Part shown: positions 19,820 through 27,758 of the stretch, piece by piece
Layout: the number at the start of each line of letters is the position of its first letter
Numbering within the stretch: the first letter of the stretch is position 1
Virus record (IMG/VR): IMGVR_UViG_3300045995_000256
Location: 1 to 28,168 of that record
From: a virus
DNA: 28,168 nucleotides
Strand: one strand, 5' to 3'
Program-made: the position numbers and the translations under genes
Notes under the pieces: model-generated
Told to the model about the DNA's origin: nothing
Seen by the model: the letters and a program-made list of their open reading frames with translations, nothing else
Database searches by the model: none

Positions 19820-22235
19820 CATTGTAAAATTTTCAGAGGTAATTTCTGAGAGTAACTACTACCCATATCAACTTCCCTTTGCTTCCCGTGTAGCAAAGAG
19901 CTTAGTTGAAAATGAAGGTGCTACGATTACGGCCCTCTTTTCTAGGCAATGCTTAGTAAGGGGGTCTTTAATTTTGTCTGACAGTGGGGAAGTAACCCCC
20001 ATTGAAAAGCACCCTGACGCGTGGAAAACTAATGATTCTGCTGAAGTAGTAGAGCTAAGAGTGCAGGGTGGAGCGGTGATTAGATGCACCAAGGACCATC
20101 CGATTCGCACAAAAAATGGGTGGGAACCTGCGGCTAGTTTAAAACCTGGAGATTTAGTTGAAGTCTTAGACAATTGGGACTGCTTCAACTCTGGTGGTTA
20201 CAACAATGAACTGGCTGAGTTACTTGGTCATGTTGTCACCAATTTAAAAAACTCCCACGTTATTACTTTCCAAAAAGATACCCAACGAATTAAAGCTATT
20301 CTTGATAAGTATTTTCAACCGACTTATGTAAAATCACACAAGCTAGAGGTATTTATAGAGGGTAAGTTTATGGAGTTTTTAAAACGTACTGCTAGACTTA
20401 CTTCTTTTGGATTCCCCCTTGTGGTTAATACCTTTACAAAAGACCAGACTATTGCTTTCTTTAGAGCAGTTTTTTTAAACATTGGTCATGCTATTAGAAA
20501 CGTAGGAACTTCTGTAATCAAATTCACATTCCACGATAAAAAATTCTTAGAGTACTGTAGAGTATTTCTAAATAAACTAGGTTTGATTGGTAACATCGAG
20601 GTTGTACAAAAGAAGTACAGCCTAAACTTATACTGTAAAACCAACTACTTTAGGTTTAAAGAGCTGTTCCCCGACACAGAGATGCCTTTTATTACTTTTA
20701 GAAGTAGGCCAATAGAGTACACAGAGCAAGATACAGGGGCAGTTACTAAGTTTTCAAAGGTTGTATACGTCAAAGATGCGGGGGTATCTGAAGTTTGGGA
20801 CGTTACTTATAAAGACACTGGATGGTTTTTTGCTAACGGAATAAAGGTTGCTAACAGTGGTAAGACACAGAGCGTGTCTATGGTGGTAGCAGCTTGTATG
20901 ATTCTTCTTCCTAAATTAGCAGAACAACTCCCCGAGCTTGCACCTTTATTTGGTAAAGGTTTTTGGTGTGGTATTTTTGCACCTGTCTTAGAGCAGGCAT
21001 CCACATTATTTGACAGGGTCTATGACATTTTAACTACAGATACTTGCAGGGAAGTTCTAACTGGAGAACTTCATATGCCTATTCCATTTAAAGGAGGTTC
21101 CAGAGGAAATGTAATCTCTTTAACAAATGGTTCGGTATGTCGAATGCACTCCGCTAATCTTAGGTCTAGAGTTGAATCTAAGACATACCATCTTATAATT
21201 TTTGATGAGGCACAGGACGTTCCTGAAAAAAAGGCTAACCTGTCAATTCAACCAATGGGCGCTGCTACAAATGCTACAACAGTAGTTACAGGTACTCCTG
21301 GCTATGTTGCGGGATTGTTCTACAACATGATTGAGATGAATAAACGAGATGACATTAGAAGACCCTCTTCTGAACAATGTCATTTTGAAGCTGATTATAC
21401 TGTTGCCCAAAAATCTAATGCGTACTATAAGAAATCTATCGAGCATGAAAAGAAAAAACTAGGAGAAGACTCCGAGGAATTCAGAGCTGCTTATATGCTT
21501 ATCTGGCCTATAAGTAGAGGAATGATGTTCATTAAAGATGTTTTAGTTTTAAAGTGCTACCAAAAAGAGTTAAAATTAGAGGACTCGTACAAAGAATCTC
21601 TTTGCGTGGCTGGTGTAGATTTTGGTAAGGCTCAATTCTCAACAGTGGTTACTGTTTTAAAACCAATATGGGAACAGGCCGATGATGAAGGAAACATGCC
21701 AAAGATTCTTCTTGATTGGTTAGAGCTAGAGGGTGATGAGTGGGAATCTCAGTATCCTCAAATTGTAGATTTTCTTAATAACTACAGGGTTGATACGCTT
21801 GTTTGTGATGCAACAGGACTAGGTGACCCAGTAACAGAAAGACTATCCGTATTACTTCCTGAAGTAACCGTTGCTCCTTTTGTGTTCACTGCCCCAAACA
21901 TAGATGCCGGGTATAAGTACTTAGTAAAAGAAGTTATGGGTGGAAGACTTTTAATACCCCATCACAGTTCAGTGACTAACAAGCAAAGTTTTAAAAAGTT
22001 TGAATTACAAATGACCTCATTAACAAAGCATTATAGTGGGCGTTTTCTAATGCCGCGTTCTATTAACGTTGACAAAATTCCAGAAGACTTTTGTGACTCA
22101 TTAATGATGGCTAACTACGGAACATACTATGACTGTATGCCAGAAGTTGAGGTCAGTAATAACTCATTCTTTGAAAGAGACAGAGTAAATAGTGATATAT
22201 TCGGGTACAAGTATTCCAGAAATAGGAGAGGTTAA
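19779..22235 (+). CDS. terL: Terminase large subunit, interrupted by an in-frame intein
   Basis: This is the packaging ATPase and nuclease. The frame is open from 19764, but no ATG, GTG or TTG precedes the intein; I place the start at ATA 19779 (IELTPQ), as TerL relatives in my memory begin MxLTP. ATT 19821 or a +1 shift from the upstream gene are alternatives. N-extein, about 57 residues, ends ITALFSRQ; the C-extein, 459 residues, begins SGKTQS, so splicing rebuilds Walker A SRQSGKTQS. Walker B is LIIFDEAQDV, then TGTPGY. The nuclease acids are VDFGKAQF, LVCDATGLGD and DFCDSLMMA. The mature protein would be about 516 residues. It overlaps the HNH gene by one base. Confidence 0.85.
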   Translation: MELTPQTTKKVVDSIVKFSEVISESNYYPYQLPFASRVAKSLVENEGATITALFSRQCLVRGSLILSDSGEVTPIEKHPDAWKTNDSAEVVELRVQGGAVIRCTKDHPIRTKNGWEPAASLKPGDLVEVLDNWDCFNSGGYNNELAELLGHVVTNLKNSHVITFQKDTQRIKAILDKYFQPTYVKSHKLEVFIEGKFMEFLKRTARLTSFGFPLVVNTFTKDQTIAFFRAVFLNIGHAIRNVGTSVIKFTFHDKKFLEYCRVFLNKLGLIGNIEVVQKKYSLNLYCKTNYFRFKELFPDTEMPFITFRSRPIEYTEQDTGAVTKFSKVVYVKDAGVSEVWDVTYKDTGWFFANGIKVANSGKTQSVSMVVAACMILLPKLAEQLPELAPLFGKGFWCGIFAPVLEQASTLFDRVYDILTTDTCREVLTGELHMPIPFKGGSRGNVISLTNGSVCRMHSANLRSRVESKTYHLIIFDEAQDVPEKKANLSIQPMGAATNATTVVTGTPGYVAGLFYNMIEMNKRDDIRRPSSEQCHFEADYTVAQKSNAYYKKSIEHEKKKLGEDSEEFRAAYMLIWPISRGMMFIKDVLVLKCYQKELKLEDSYKESLCVAGVDFGKAQFSTVVTVLKPIWEQADDEGNMPKILLDWLELEGDEWESQYPQIVDFLNNYRVDTLVCDATGLGDPVTERLSVLLPEVTVAPFVFTAPNIDAGYKYLVKEVMGGRLLIPHHSSVTNKQSFKKFELQMTSLTKHYSGRFLMPRSINVDKIPEDFCDSLMMANYGTYYDCMPEVEVSNNSFFERDRVNSDIFGYKYSRNRRG
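19950..20855 (+). mobile_element. Intein (302 residues) inside the terminase P-loop
   Basis: The insert runs from Cys (TGC 19950) to Asn (AAC 20853-20855) and is followed by Ser. Block A is CLVRGSLILSDSGEVTPIE. Block B is VIRCTKDHPIRTKNGWEP, with the TxxH pair. Block F is VWDVTYKDTGWFFANG. Block G is IKVAN then Ser, so the penultimate residue is Ala, not the usual His. The middle 180 residues hold two degenerate LAGLIDADG-like helices (ELAELLGHVVTNLKNSHV and IAFFRAVFLNIGHAIR) in which the catalytic acids are gone. Splicing seems preserved while homing activity has probably decayed. Confidence 0.85.
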
Positions 22236-22675
22236 TGGAACTAAAACTCACACAAAGTAAAGTGGTTCTCATAGATGATGAAGACTTTGACTTGATTAGT
22301 CGATATACTTGGTGTGCTCATAAAAATGGGTATGTTTATTACGCTGAAACACAAATTAAAGTAGGTAATAAAAAGTACACCTTAAAGATGCACCGTCTTA
22401 TTATGAGTGCCAAAAAAGGGCAAGAAGTAGACCACAAAAATGGCAACGGCCTAGATAACAGGAGAGAAAATTTACGTTTTTGTACGAGGTCTGAAAATCT
22501 TTCAAACAGAAGAGGTTGGGGGTCATCAAAGTATAAAGGTGTTTGTTGGGAAAAAGGTGTTAAAAAATGGGTGGCATATTATTATAACAGTGAGGGACTA
22601 AAGACGTTTGTAGGACGTTTTGATTCTGAAGAAGTAGCGCATGAAAAACTAAAAGAGATTAGGGGAGGTGATTAA
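22235..22675 (+). CDS. HNH homing endonuclease with shortened AP2 domain (copy 3)
   Basis: The 146-residue protein follows the same plan as copies 1 and 2: LTQSKVVLIDDEDFDL, KMHRLIM with His53, the core QEVDHKNGNGLDN with Asp66-His67, NLRFCT, then AP2-like SKYKGVCWEKGVKKWVAYYY at about 98-117. The AP2 end is trimmed: after GRFDSEEVAHEKLKEIR the usual FGEFAxxN strand is missing. It sits between terminase and portal, overlapping the terminase stop by one base. The catalytic part looks complete. Confidence 0.88.
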   Translation: MELKLTQSKVVLIDDEDFDLISRYTWCAHKNGYVYYAETQIKVGNKKYTLKMHRLIMSAKKGQEVDHKNGNGLDNRRENLRFCTRSENLSNRRGWGSSKYKGVCWEKGVKKWVAYYYNSEGLKTFVGRFDSEEVAHEKLKEIRGGD

Positions 22676-24224
22676 CATAACATTTTCAATGCCTGGAAAT
22701 TTTGAAACACAAGCATCAATGTTCTATAGCTATGTATTCGACCTTGGTGATGATTATGTCATTAGGGAGCAGAAATATACTAACTGTTGGAACTTTTATG
22801 AGGGAAAGCACTGGGATAAAAAAGCCCCTGAAGGGTTTGACCAGATAGTAGTTAACTACTGTAAAGTTTTTTCTAAAAAAATGCGAAGATTTACATTTAG
22901 AAATGACTGGACACTAGCTTTTAATGAGGAACAAAAAGGAAAAAAGATAGATGAGTGGACTATTGATGCCTGGAGAGATAACGACTTACATGAGTTAACA
23001 AATAAATGTGCTGATTTTGCAAGTATATTTGGTGATTTTTATATTTATGTTAAGTGGATTCCTATGACTGATACTGAAGACGGTCGTATTAAACTGACCG
23101 CCCTTGACCCACGAACAGTTTTTCCATTTTATAATGGGCTTACTGGAGAAATGGAACAGTGTATTATCTTATTTCCTTACAGGGAGACTAGAGTTGTAGA
23201 AGGAAGGTTGGAGTCCGTAGTTAAATGGTATAGAGAGGTTCATTCAAAAGATAACATTTATATTCATTCTGCTGAGGAAAAAAGTGAATTTGTTGCAGAA
23301 GATGTTCAACCTAATCCGATAGGAAAAATTTTAATTGTTCACGGAATTAATCAGCCTGTTGCTGGTAGTTTTCATGGATGTAGTGACATTGAAGATATCA
23401 TTGAACCTCAAAAATTAATGGATGAAAAGGTATCAGACATTTCTGACATTCTTGATTACCACGCCTCCCCCGTTACTGTAATTAAAGGAGCAAAAGCACG
23501 GCAGTTAGAAAAAGGTCCGAACAAAGTTTGGTCTGGTTTGCCTGCTAATGCTGATGTTTTCAATCTCTCTAGTGCGGGGAATATCGCAGAAGCAATGCAG
23601 TTTATTGATTTTATTAAAAAGACTATGCATGAAATTTCTAACGTTACGGAGGAGTCTCTTGCTGGTGGTAAGAAAATGAGTAACACATCTGCTGTAGCTT
23701 TAAGTCTAGACTTTGAACCAATGATTGAGTTGGCAGAGGATAAGAGATTTTATTTTGCTAAAGCTATTAAGAAAACTAATGAATTGATTATTGATATTGG
23801 TGTTAACAAGAATAAAATCTCTAAAGAGGGCTTAAAAGATTCTGACTTATACCATTCCGATGTTACTTTTGGTTCATTACTTCCAAGGGATAGACAGTCT
23901 GACTTAAAAGATATTCAAGTTGAAATGTCCTTAAACTTAGAGACACCTCAAGGCGCTCTAGAAAGATTGGGAGAGCACAACCCTGAGAAAAAACTGGCAG
24001 AACTTGAGGAGTTTAAGAAACAGAAAATAGAGGAACAACGTTTAACAGCACTTAATACTGCTGCCGCTGCTAATGCCAACACTCCTCCCCCTAATGATAA
24101 CAAGTCAACAGGAGCACCAGGAGATAAAGGTTCACAGCAAGCAGCTAAAGCTGTTAATGATACTCCCAAGAGTCACGGAGAGCAAGTTGTTGCGGCTCAA
24201 GTTAAGAAAAGAACCACTAGTTAG
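22668..24224 (+). CDS. Portal protein (SPP1 gp6-like)
   Basis: The 518-residue protein is the dodecameric DNA channel at the head vertex. The start is GTG 22668 or possibly ATG 22689; I give the longer frame because it overlaps the upstream HNH gene by 8 bases. Diagnostic parts are EQKYTNCWNFYEGKHWDK near the N-terminus, NYCKVFSKKMRRFTF, DFASIFGDFYIYVKW, LTALDPRTVFPFYN, and the later LMDEKVSDISDILDYHASPV and SNTSAVALSLDFEPM, all usual in gp6-type portals. The Ala/Asn/Pro-rich tail (residues 460-518) looks disordered. It lies between terminase and scaffold, as expected. Confidence 0.9.
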   Translation: MINITFSMPGNFETQASMFYSYVFDLGDDYVIREQKYTNCWNFYEGKHWDKKAPEGFDQIVVNYCKVFSKKMRRFTFRNDWTLAFNEEQKGKKIDEWTIDAWRDNDLHELTNKCADFASIFGDFYIYVKWIPMTDTEDGRIKLTALDPRTVFPFYNGLTGEMEQCIILFPYRETRVVEGRLESVVKWYREVHSKDNIYIHSAEEKSEFVAEDVQPNPIGKILIVHGINQPVAGSFHGCSDIEDIIEPQKLMDEKVSDISDILDYHASPVTVIKGAKARQLEKGPNKVWSGLPANADVFNLSSAGNIAEAMQFIDFIKKTMHEISNVTEESLAGGKKMSNTSAVALSLDFEPMIELAEDKRFYFAKAIKKTNELIIDIGVNKNKISKEGLKDSDLYHSDVTFGSLLPRDRQSDLKDIQVEMSLNLETPQGALERLGEHNPEKKLAELEEFKKQKIEEQRLTALNTAAAANANTPPPNDNKSTGAPGDKGSQQAAKAVNDTPKSHGEQVVAAQVKKRTTS

Positions 24225-24293
24225 TAACGAAACTAAGGTATTATCTTTTAAGCGCCGATACAATCAATAAGTAAAGTAAAAAGGGGGTGATAA

Positions 24294-24491
24294 ATGCCAT
24301 CTCGTGAAACTGACAAAGACCCAAAAAATACAGGTGGTTTAGCCAGTACTTTTTCTAGCACAGTTGCGGCTGTAAGGAATCAGGGTAAGATTGATGATTC
24401 TGCCGTTGTAGATAAAAATCGCGCTATGAAAAACTATCAGATGGAAGACCCACCTGGATTACCCGGCGATTTAAAAAATCCTAAAGAATAA
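24294..24491 (+). CDS. Small polar protein between portal and scaffold
   Basis: A 65-residue product has an AAAGGGGGTGA ribosome site (24280-24290) close upstream. It is polar and probably disordered, with a Pro-rich end (EDPPGLPGDLKNPKE). No motif is recognised. The position in the head module suggests a minor head or scaffold-associated protein, which is inference. It is preceded by a 69-base gap with no recognised element. Confidence 0.6.
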   Translation: MPSRETDKDPKNTGGLASTFSSTVAAVRNQGKIDDSAVVDKNRAMKNYQMEDPPGLPGDLKNPKE

Positions 24492-24516
24492 TATATAAAA
24501 AATAGAGGAGGTAAAA

Positions 24517-25215
24517 ATGCCTGAGGAAGATGGACAAGGAACTGAGACACAGAATGAGACACAGGAAACAGTCAAGACAGAGAGTACTAAAGTTGATTCT
24601 GAGATTATTAGAGAAGCATTAAAGAAAGAAATTGAAGCAAAAGTAATTGAAAAAGTTCGTAAGGAAGAGAAAGACAAACTCTACCCAGAGATTGAGAAGC
24701 TGAAAGGTCAGCTTTTAGAGAAGGAGTCAGGGTTAGAGGAAGCTCAGAAAGCTATTAAAGAGTATGAAGAGAAGAACTTAACTGCGGAGGAGCGAACTAA
24801 CAAGCTTCTAAAAGAATTAGTTGAGACTAATGAAAGTTTGCAGAAGCAGGTGGAATCAGTTAGGACAGATTCTGAGAAGCAGCTTCGTGATATGCAGTTA
24901 AAAGCTTTTAAAGAAAAGGTTATTGATAGTTATAAAGGAAAGATTATTCCTGATTTGATTTCCGGTGCTAGTGAAGAAGATATTGTCGCAAGTGCAGAAA
25001 AGTCAAATCAGCAATTTATGGAAATCTGGGTGTTGAAAGAAAGAGTAGAACTGGAAGAGAAACTCAAGACACCTGTTGGAACCAATATCAACCCTGGAGA
25101 GACTCATGGAAAAGTAAAGGGTGTAGAGATGAAGGACATTGATGCAATTGAGTCCAATGAAGAGTGGCAAAAAGTTCGTAAAGAACTTCTAGCAAAAGCA
25201 GGGATTAAAGCATAA
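24517..25215 (+). CDS. Capsid scaffolding protein
   Basis: The 232-residue product has GAGGAGG (24504-24510) upstream of its ATG. It opens with a Glu/Thr-rich acidic stretch and continues as a long Lys/Glu coiled coil (about 30-120, e.g. LYPEIEKLKGQLLEKESGLE). A helical end contains NPGETHGKVKG and a final basic helix. Scaffolds are acidic and helical, lie directly before the capsid gene and are poorly conserved. Position and composition therefore support the call. Confidence 0.8.
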   Translation: MPEEDGQGTETQNETQETVKTESTKVDSEIIREALKKEIEAKVIEKVRKEEKDKLYPEIEKLKGQLLEKESGLEEAQKAIKEYEEKNLTAEERTNKLLKELVETNESLQKQVESVRTDSEKQLRDMQLKAFKEKVIDSYKGKIIPDLISGASEEDIVASAEKSNQQFMEIWVLKERVELEEKLKTPVGTNINPGETHGKVKGVEMKDIDAIESNEEWQKVRKELLAKAGIKA

Positions 25216-25247
25216 TCTCAATATTGAAGGGGGGTGAAAACAAATAA

Positions 25248-26186
25248 ATGACTTCATATTATAGTTCTAAAGTTGCTAGTGGAGCCGGTTCCGGTTCTTA
25301 TACCGCTACTGCTGTTCCTATTAGCGAATTAATTCTTACTATTTATAGTAAGGACATTCAGTTTTTGGCCCAGCCAAACGCCATGTTCGACCAGTTTGCT
25401 GAAATTAAGACAGAACTAGGAGGCCTTCCTGGGGATAAGATTACTTTCTTCAAATACAATAACCTGTCTCTTGGTGGGAAACTAACTGAAGGTGTAGATG
25501 TTGAAACTGAAGCTCTTGGTGGAAACCAGGTTTCTATTGAAGTGGATGAATACGGTAAGGCAACTTCCGTAACCGAATTGCTTCTTCAAACCTCCTTCGA
25601 TAACGTTATGAGTTCAGCAGCTAAATTGCTTGCAATGAACTACGCTCTTACTCTTGATACTCTCGCAAGGGATGTTCTGATTGAGGGTGCAGCCCATTGG
25701 GTTTACGCTGATGATTCTGCGAACGTTGATGGTATTGGTTCTGGTGATGTTCTAAGCCTTGAAGAGATTAAAGATGCAGTAGAAATTTTGGCTACTCTTA
25801 TGGTTCCCAAAATTGGAGGCGACCACTATGCAATGTTCGTATCTCCACATCAGAGTCGCGGACTTCGGGATGACCCGAACTGGATTGCTGTAGGTAAACT
25901 TGACCCGATTCGTCTTTACAAAGGTCAGATTGGCCGTATTGAGGACGTTATTTTCATTGAAACTACTCAGGTAGATACCAATGCAAATACTCAAGCTACC
26001 CCAGTTACAATTCATTCTGGCGTTATGCTAGGTGAAGGTGCATTCGGTAAAGCCGTTGTCCTTCCCGTAGAAATGCGTGATAATGGTGTTGAAGACTTCG
26101 GACGTAAGCATTCCCTAATGTGGTACAGCATTATGGGTTATGGTATTCTAAACGAGGATAACTTTGTCGTAATTCAGACTGCCTAA
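25248..26186 (+). CDS. Major capsid protein (N4-gp56 family)
   Basis: The 312-residue protein follows the scaffold and has an AAGGGGGGTGA ribosome site (25226-25236), about 11 bases from the ATG, suited to high expression. It shows the N4-gp56-type pattern: IYSKDIQFLAQPNAMFDQFA, GLPGDKITFFKYNNLS, LTEGVDVETEALGGNQVSIE, YGKATSVTELLLQTSFDN, YAMFVSPHQSRGLRDDPNW and a C-terminal GRKHSLMWYSIMGYGIL. These proteins take the HK97 fold and form the shell. No proteolytic prohead tag is visible. Confidence 0.9.
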   Translation: MTSYYSSKVASGAGSGSYTATAVPISELILTIYSKDIQFLAQPNAMFDQFAEIKTELGGLPGDKITFFKYNNLSLGGKLTEGVDVETEALGGNQVSIEVDEYGKATSVTELLLQTSFDNVMSSAAKLLAMNYALTLDTLARDVLIEGAAHWVYADDSANVDGIGSGDVLSLEEIKDAVEILATLMVPKIGGDHYAMFVSPHQSRGLRDDPNWIAVGKLDPIRLYKGQIGRIEDVIFIETTQVDTNANTQATPVTIHSGVMLGEGAFGKAVVLPVEMRDNGVEDFGRKHSLMWYSIMGYGILNEDNFVVIQTA

Positions 26187-26194
26187 GTAAAAAG

Positions 26195-26223
26195 TTGACA
26201 CGACTACCGGGGGGTGTTATAAT
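26195..26223 (+). promoter_or_regulatory. Consensus sigma-A/sigma-70 promoter
   Basis: TTGACA (26195-26200) and TATAAT (26218-26223) are both perfect, with an ideal 17-base spacer. Initiation would be near 26230, about 40 bases before the TTG start of the next gene. It lies in the 85-base gap after the capsid gene and is the only full-consensus promoter I found in an intergenic position, so it likely gives extra transcription of the connector and tail genes by the host polymerase. Confidence 0.75.
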
Positions 26224-26249
26224 GATTATATATCGTTGTAGCATCCCCC
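26210..26249 (+). terminator. Hairpin overlapping the promoter, possible weak terminator or attenuator
   Basis: In RNA reading through from the capsid gene, bases 26210-26222 (GGGGGTGTTATAA) can pair with 26236-26249 (TTGTAGCATCCCCC) with one bulged base and two G-U pairs, leaving a 13-base loop. Five G-C pairs close the base. The sequence after it is only TTATTAA, so termination would be weak. The left arm contains the promoter -10 box, so a transcript started at the promoter lacks that arm and cannot form the hairpin. Confidence 0.5.
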
Positions 26250-26271
26250 TTATTAACTAAAAGGAGTAAAG

Positions 26272-26571
26272 TTGGCAAACACAAAAAAAGATAAACCTGT
26301 GGTACTCAATGAAGAGGTACCCGCATCTATGGAGAAGCTTTTGGGGGAGTTCACTCCTGCCGTTAGAGAAGATACTCCTGCCCCAATAAAAGTAGAGCCT
26401 TCAGTATACAAACCCAGACTAGTAAAAGTTATGGGCCTTAGGAAATACAATTCATCTTTTGGTAAACTTTGGTTTTACGTTGAAAAGGACAAAACACTAT
26501 TAGTGCCAGATTTTGTGGCAGAAGAGTGGTTAAAAGATACTAAAAATCCTAAGATTAAAGTAGTTATCTAG
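26272..26571 (+). CDS. Small phage protein after the capsid gene
   Basis: The 99-residue product starts with TTG at 26272; AAGGAG (26261-26266) lies 5 bases upstream. The first 45 residues are polar and Pro-rich, probably flexible; the rest (KPRLVKVMGLRKYNSSFGKL, WFYVEKDKTLLVPDFVAEEW) forms a small beta domain. No family is recognised. Head decoration or connector association is suggested only by position. It is the first gene after the promoter at 26195. Confidence 0.65.
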   Translation: MANTKKDKPVVLNEEVPASMEKLLGEFTPAVREDTPAPIKVEPSVYKPRLVKVMGLRKYNSSFGKLWFYVEKDKTLLVPDFVAEEWLKDTKNPKIKVVI

Positions 26572-26573
26572 AA

Positions 26574-27032
26574 ATGAATTACTACAGTATTTTTAGACAA
26601 AAGACTGGCATGGCTGGTTCTTCTAGTCTTATGACAGAAACTGAGATTGACACTTACCTAGACCAGGCAACCTTTTTGGTATCTTGCAGGTATGCAACTC
26701 CCTGGTTAGATTTTAATACTGTAGATAACAAATATAAGTATGGTGTCACTCTATTGGCCGCAATTGAATATTGGTGGACAAAAGTTTCTGAGTATGCATC
26801 TAAGTTTGATACTTCTTTTTCACCATCTTCAACTGTTATGGGGCAAAAAAGTGAAACTATGTTTACTAAAGCTTTGACAATGATTAAAGTATTAGGAAAT
26901 GAAATTTCTGAATTAGATATTGTAGTTTCTGGTAGTGGAGATATCCTAGTAGGAGACTTAGTTAGAAGAAGCAAGAGAACAGGATACCTTGTTCCAAGAA
27001 GCGACGATATAAGAGGAGATTGGTTAAGTTAA
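26574..27032 (+). CDS. Putative head-completion/connector protein
   Basis: The 152-residue product starts at ATG 26574, two bases after the previous stop. The N-terminal half is helical (TETEIDTYLDQATFLVSCRY, YGVTLLAAIEYWWTKVSEYA), with a later LVGDLVRRSKRTGYLVPRSD tail. The layout (all-helical adaptor of 100-150 residues directly after capsid) matches head-tail connector proteins that dock on the portal. The assignment is positional plus fold flavour; no specific motif proves it. Confidence 0.6.
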   Translation: MNYYSIFRQKTGMAGSSSLMTETEIDTYLDQATFLVSCRYATPWLDFNTVDNKYKYGVTLLAAIEYWWTKVSEYASKFDTSFSPSSTVMGQKSETMFTKALTMIKVLGNEISELDIVVSGSGDILVGDLVRRSKRTGYLVPRSDDIRGDWLS

Positions 27033-27758
27033 ATGGCAAAAAGTGTTAGTCAAGAGTTTGGTGGGTTGCTTGGTGATTTAACTAAACAACGTTCCCAATT
27101 TAAAATGGGTAGAATGGTAACATCTGGTCAACGTGCTTACGCAGCAGAACATGCTTTAGGTGCTTCAACAGTTGGAGCGGCTATGCTTATAACTCTTGAT
27201 AAAACAGATTTTGCTCATATGGCTGAAAGGATGGAGGAGTATAAACATATTCCTTGGAGAAAAGGTGACAGGGCGTTCGCTAATGTTGCCAACTATATGA
27301 CTGGCGATTACGGGCCGATTACAAGGTATTTTCGTGAAGAAAAAGGGCCACTAGGAGATTGGCCCAGTCTATCTACAGAAGAAGAAATGTGGAGAATAAT
27401 GCAAGGATATGAACCAGAGCCAATTCTTTTTATGAGTGGTGCTTTATATAAAGCAGTACATGACCCACTGCAAATGGTTGAGGTCAGTAAAACAGGGAAT
27501 TATGCTCGTATGATTCTGAGTGGGGAGAAGATTACTGCTGTTAATGAGCGCGGAGAAAGTGTTAAGGATGAGTTCTATACGCAGCTTTTAGGCACATTAA
27601 ACGGCTGGGGGCGAGGCATTGAAATCCCTGCTAGACCTTTCTTACCTGTAAAACCCAGTGATTTAACTAACAGTGAAAAAGGAAATATTAGAAGAGAGAT
27701 TATGGCTGGTATTACTGAAGGCACTATGTTGGACAAAGATGCGGGGGGTAGAAGATAA
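27033..27758 (+). CDS. Putative head-tail joining / virion morphogenesis protein
   Basis: The 241-residue product starts directly after the previous stop. The C-terminal part has KTGNYARMILSGE and the IPARPFLPV segment near residue 200, a feature of Mu gpG-like or HK97 gp10-like tail-completion proteins, which usually read IPARPFLG. The N-terminal 130 residues are extended compared with those families (about 140-170 residues). It should seal the head-tail joint. The stop overlaps the next ATG by one base. Confidence 0.6.
   Translation: MAKSVSQEFGGLLGDLTKQRSQFKMGRMVTSGQRAYAAEHALGASTVGAAMLITLDKTDFAHMAERMEEYKHIPWRKGDRAFANVANYMTGDYGPITRYFREEKGPLGDWPSLSTEEEMWRIMQGYEPEPILFMSGALYKAVHDPLQMVEVSKTGNYARMILSGEKITAVNERGESVKDEFYTQLLGTLNGWGRGIEIPARPFLPVKPSDLTNSEKGNIRREIMAGITEGTMLDKDAGGRR

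Noticed and set aside
24073-24270. Plus-strand ORF across the end of the portal gene
   Set aside because: It shadows the low-complexity tail of the portal in another frame; composition and lack of a ribosome site argue against it.
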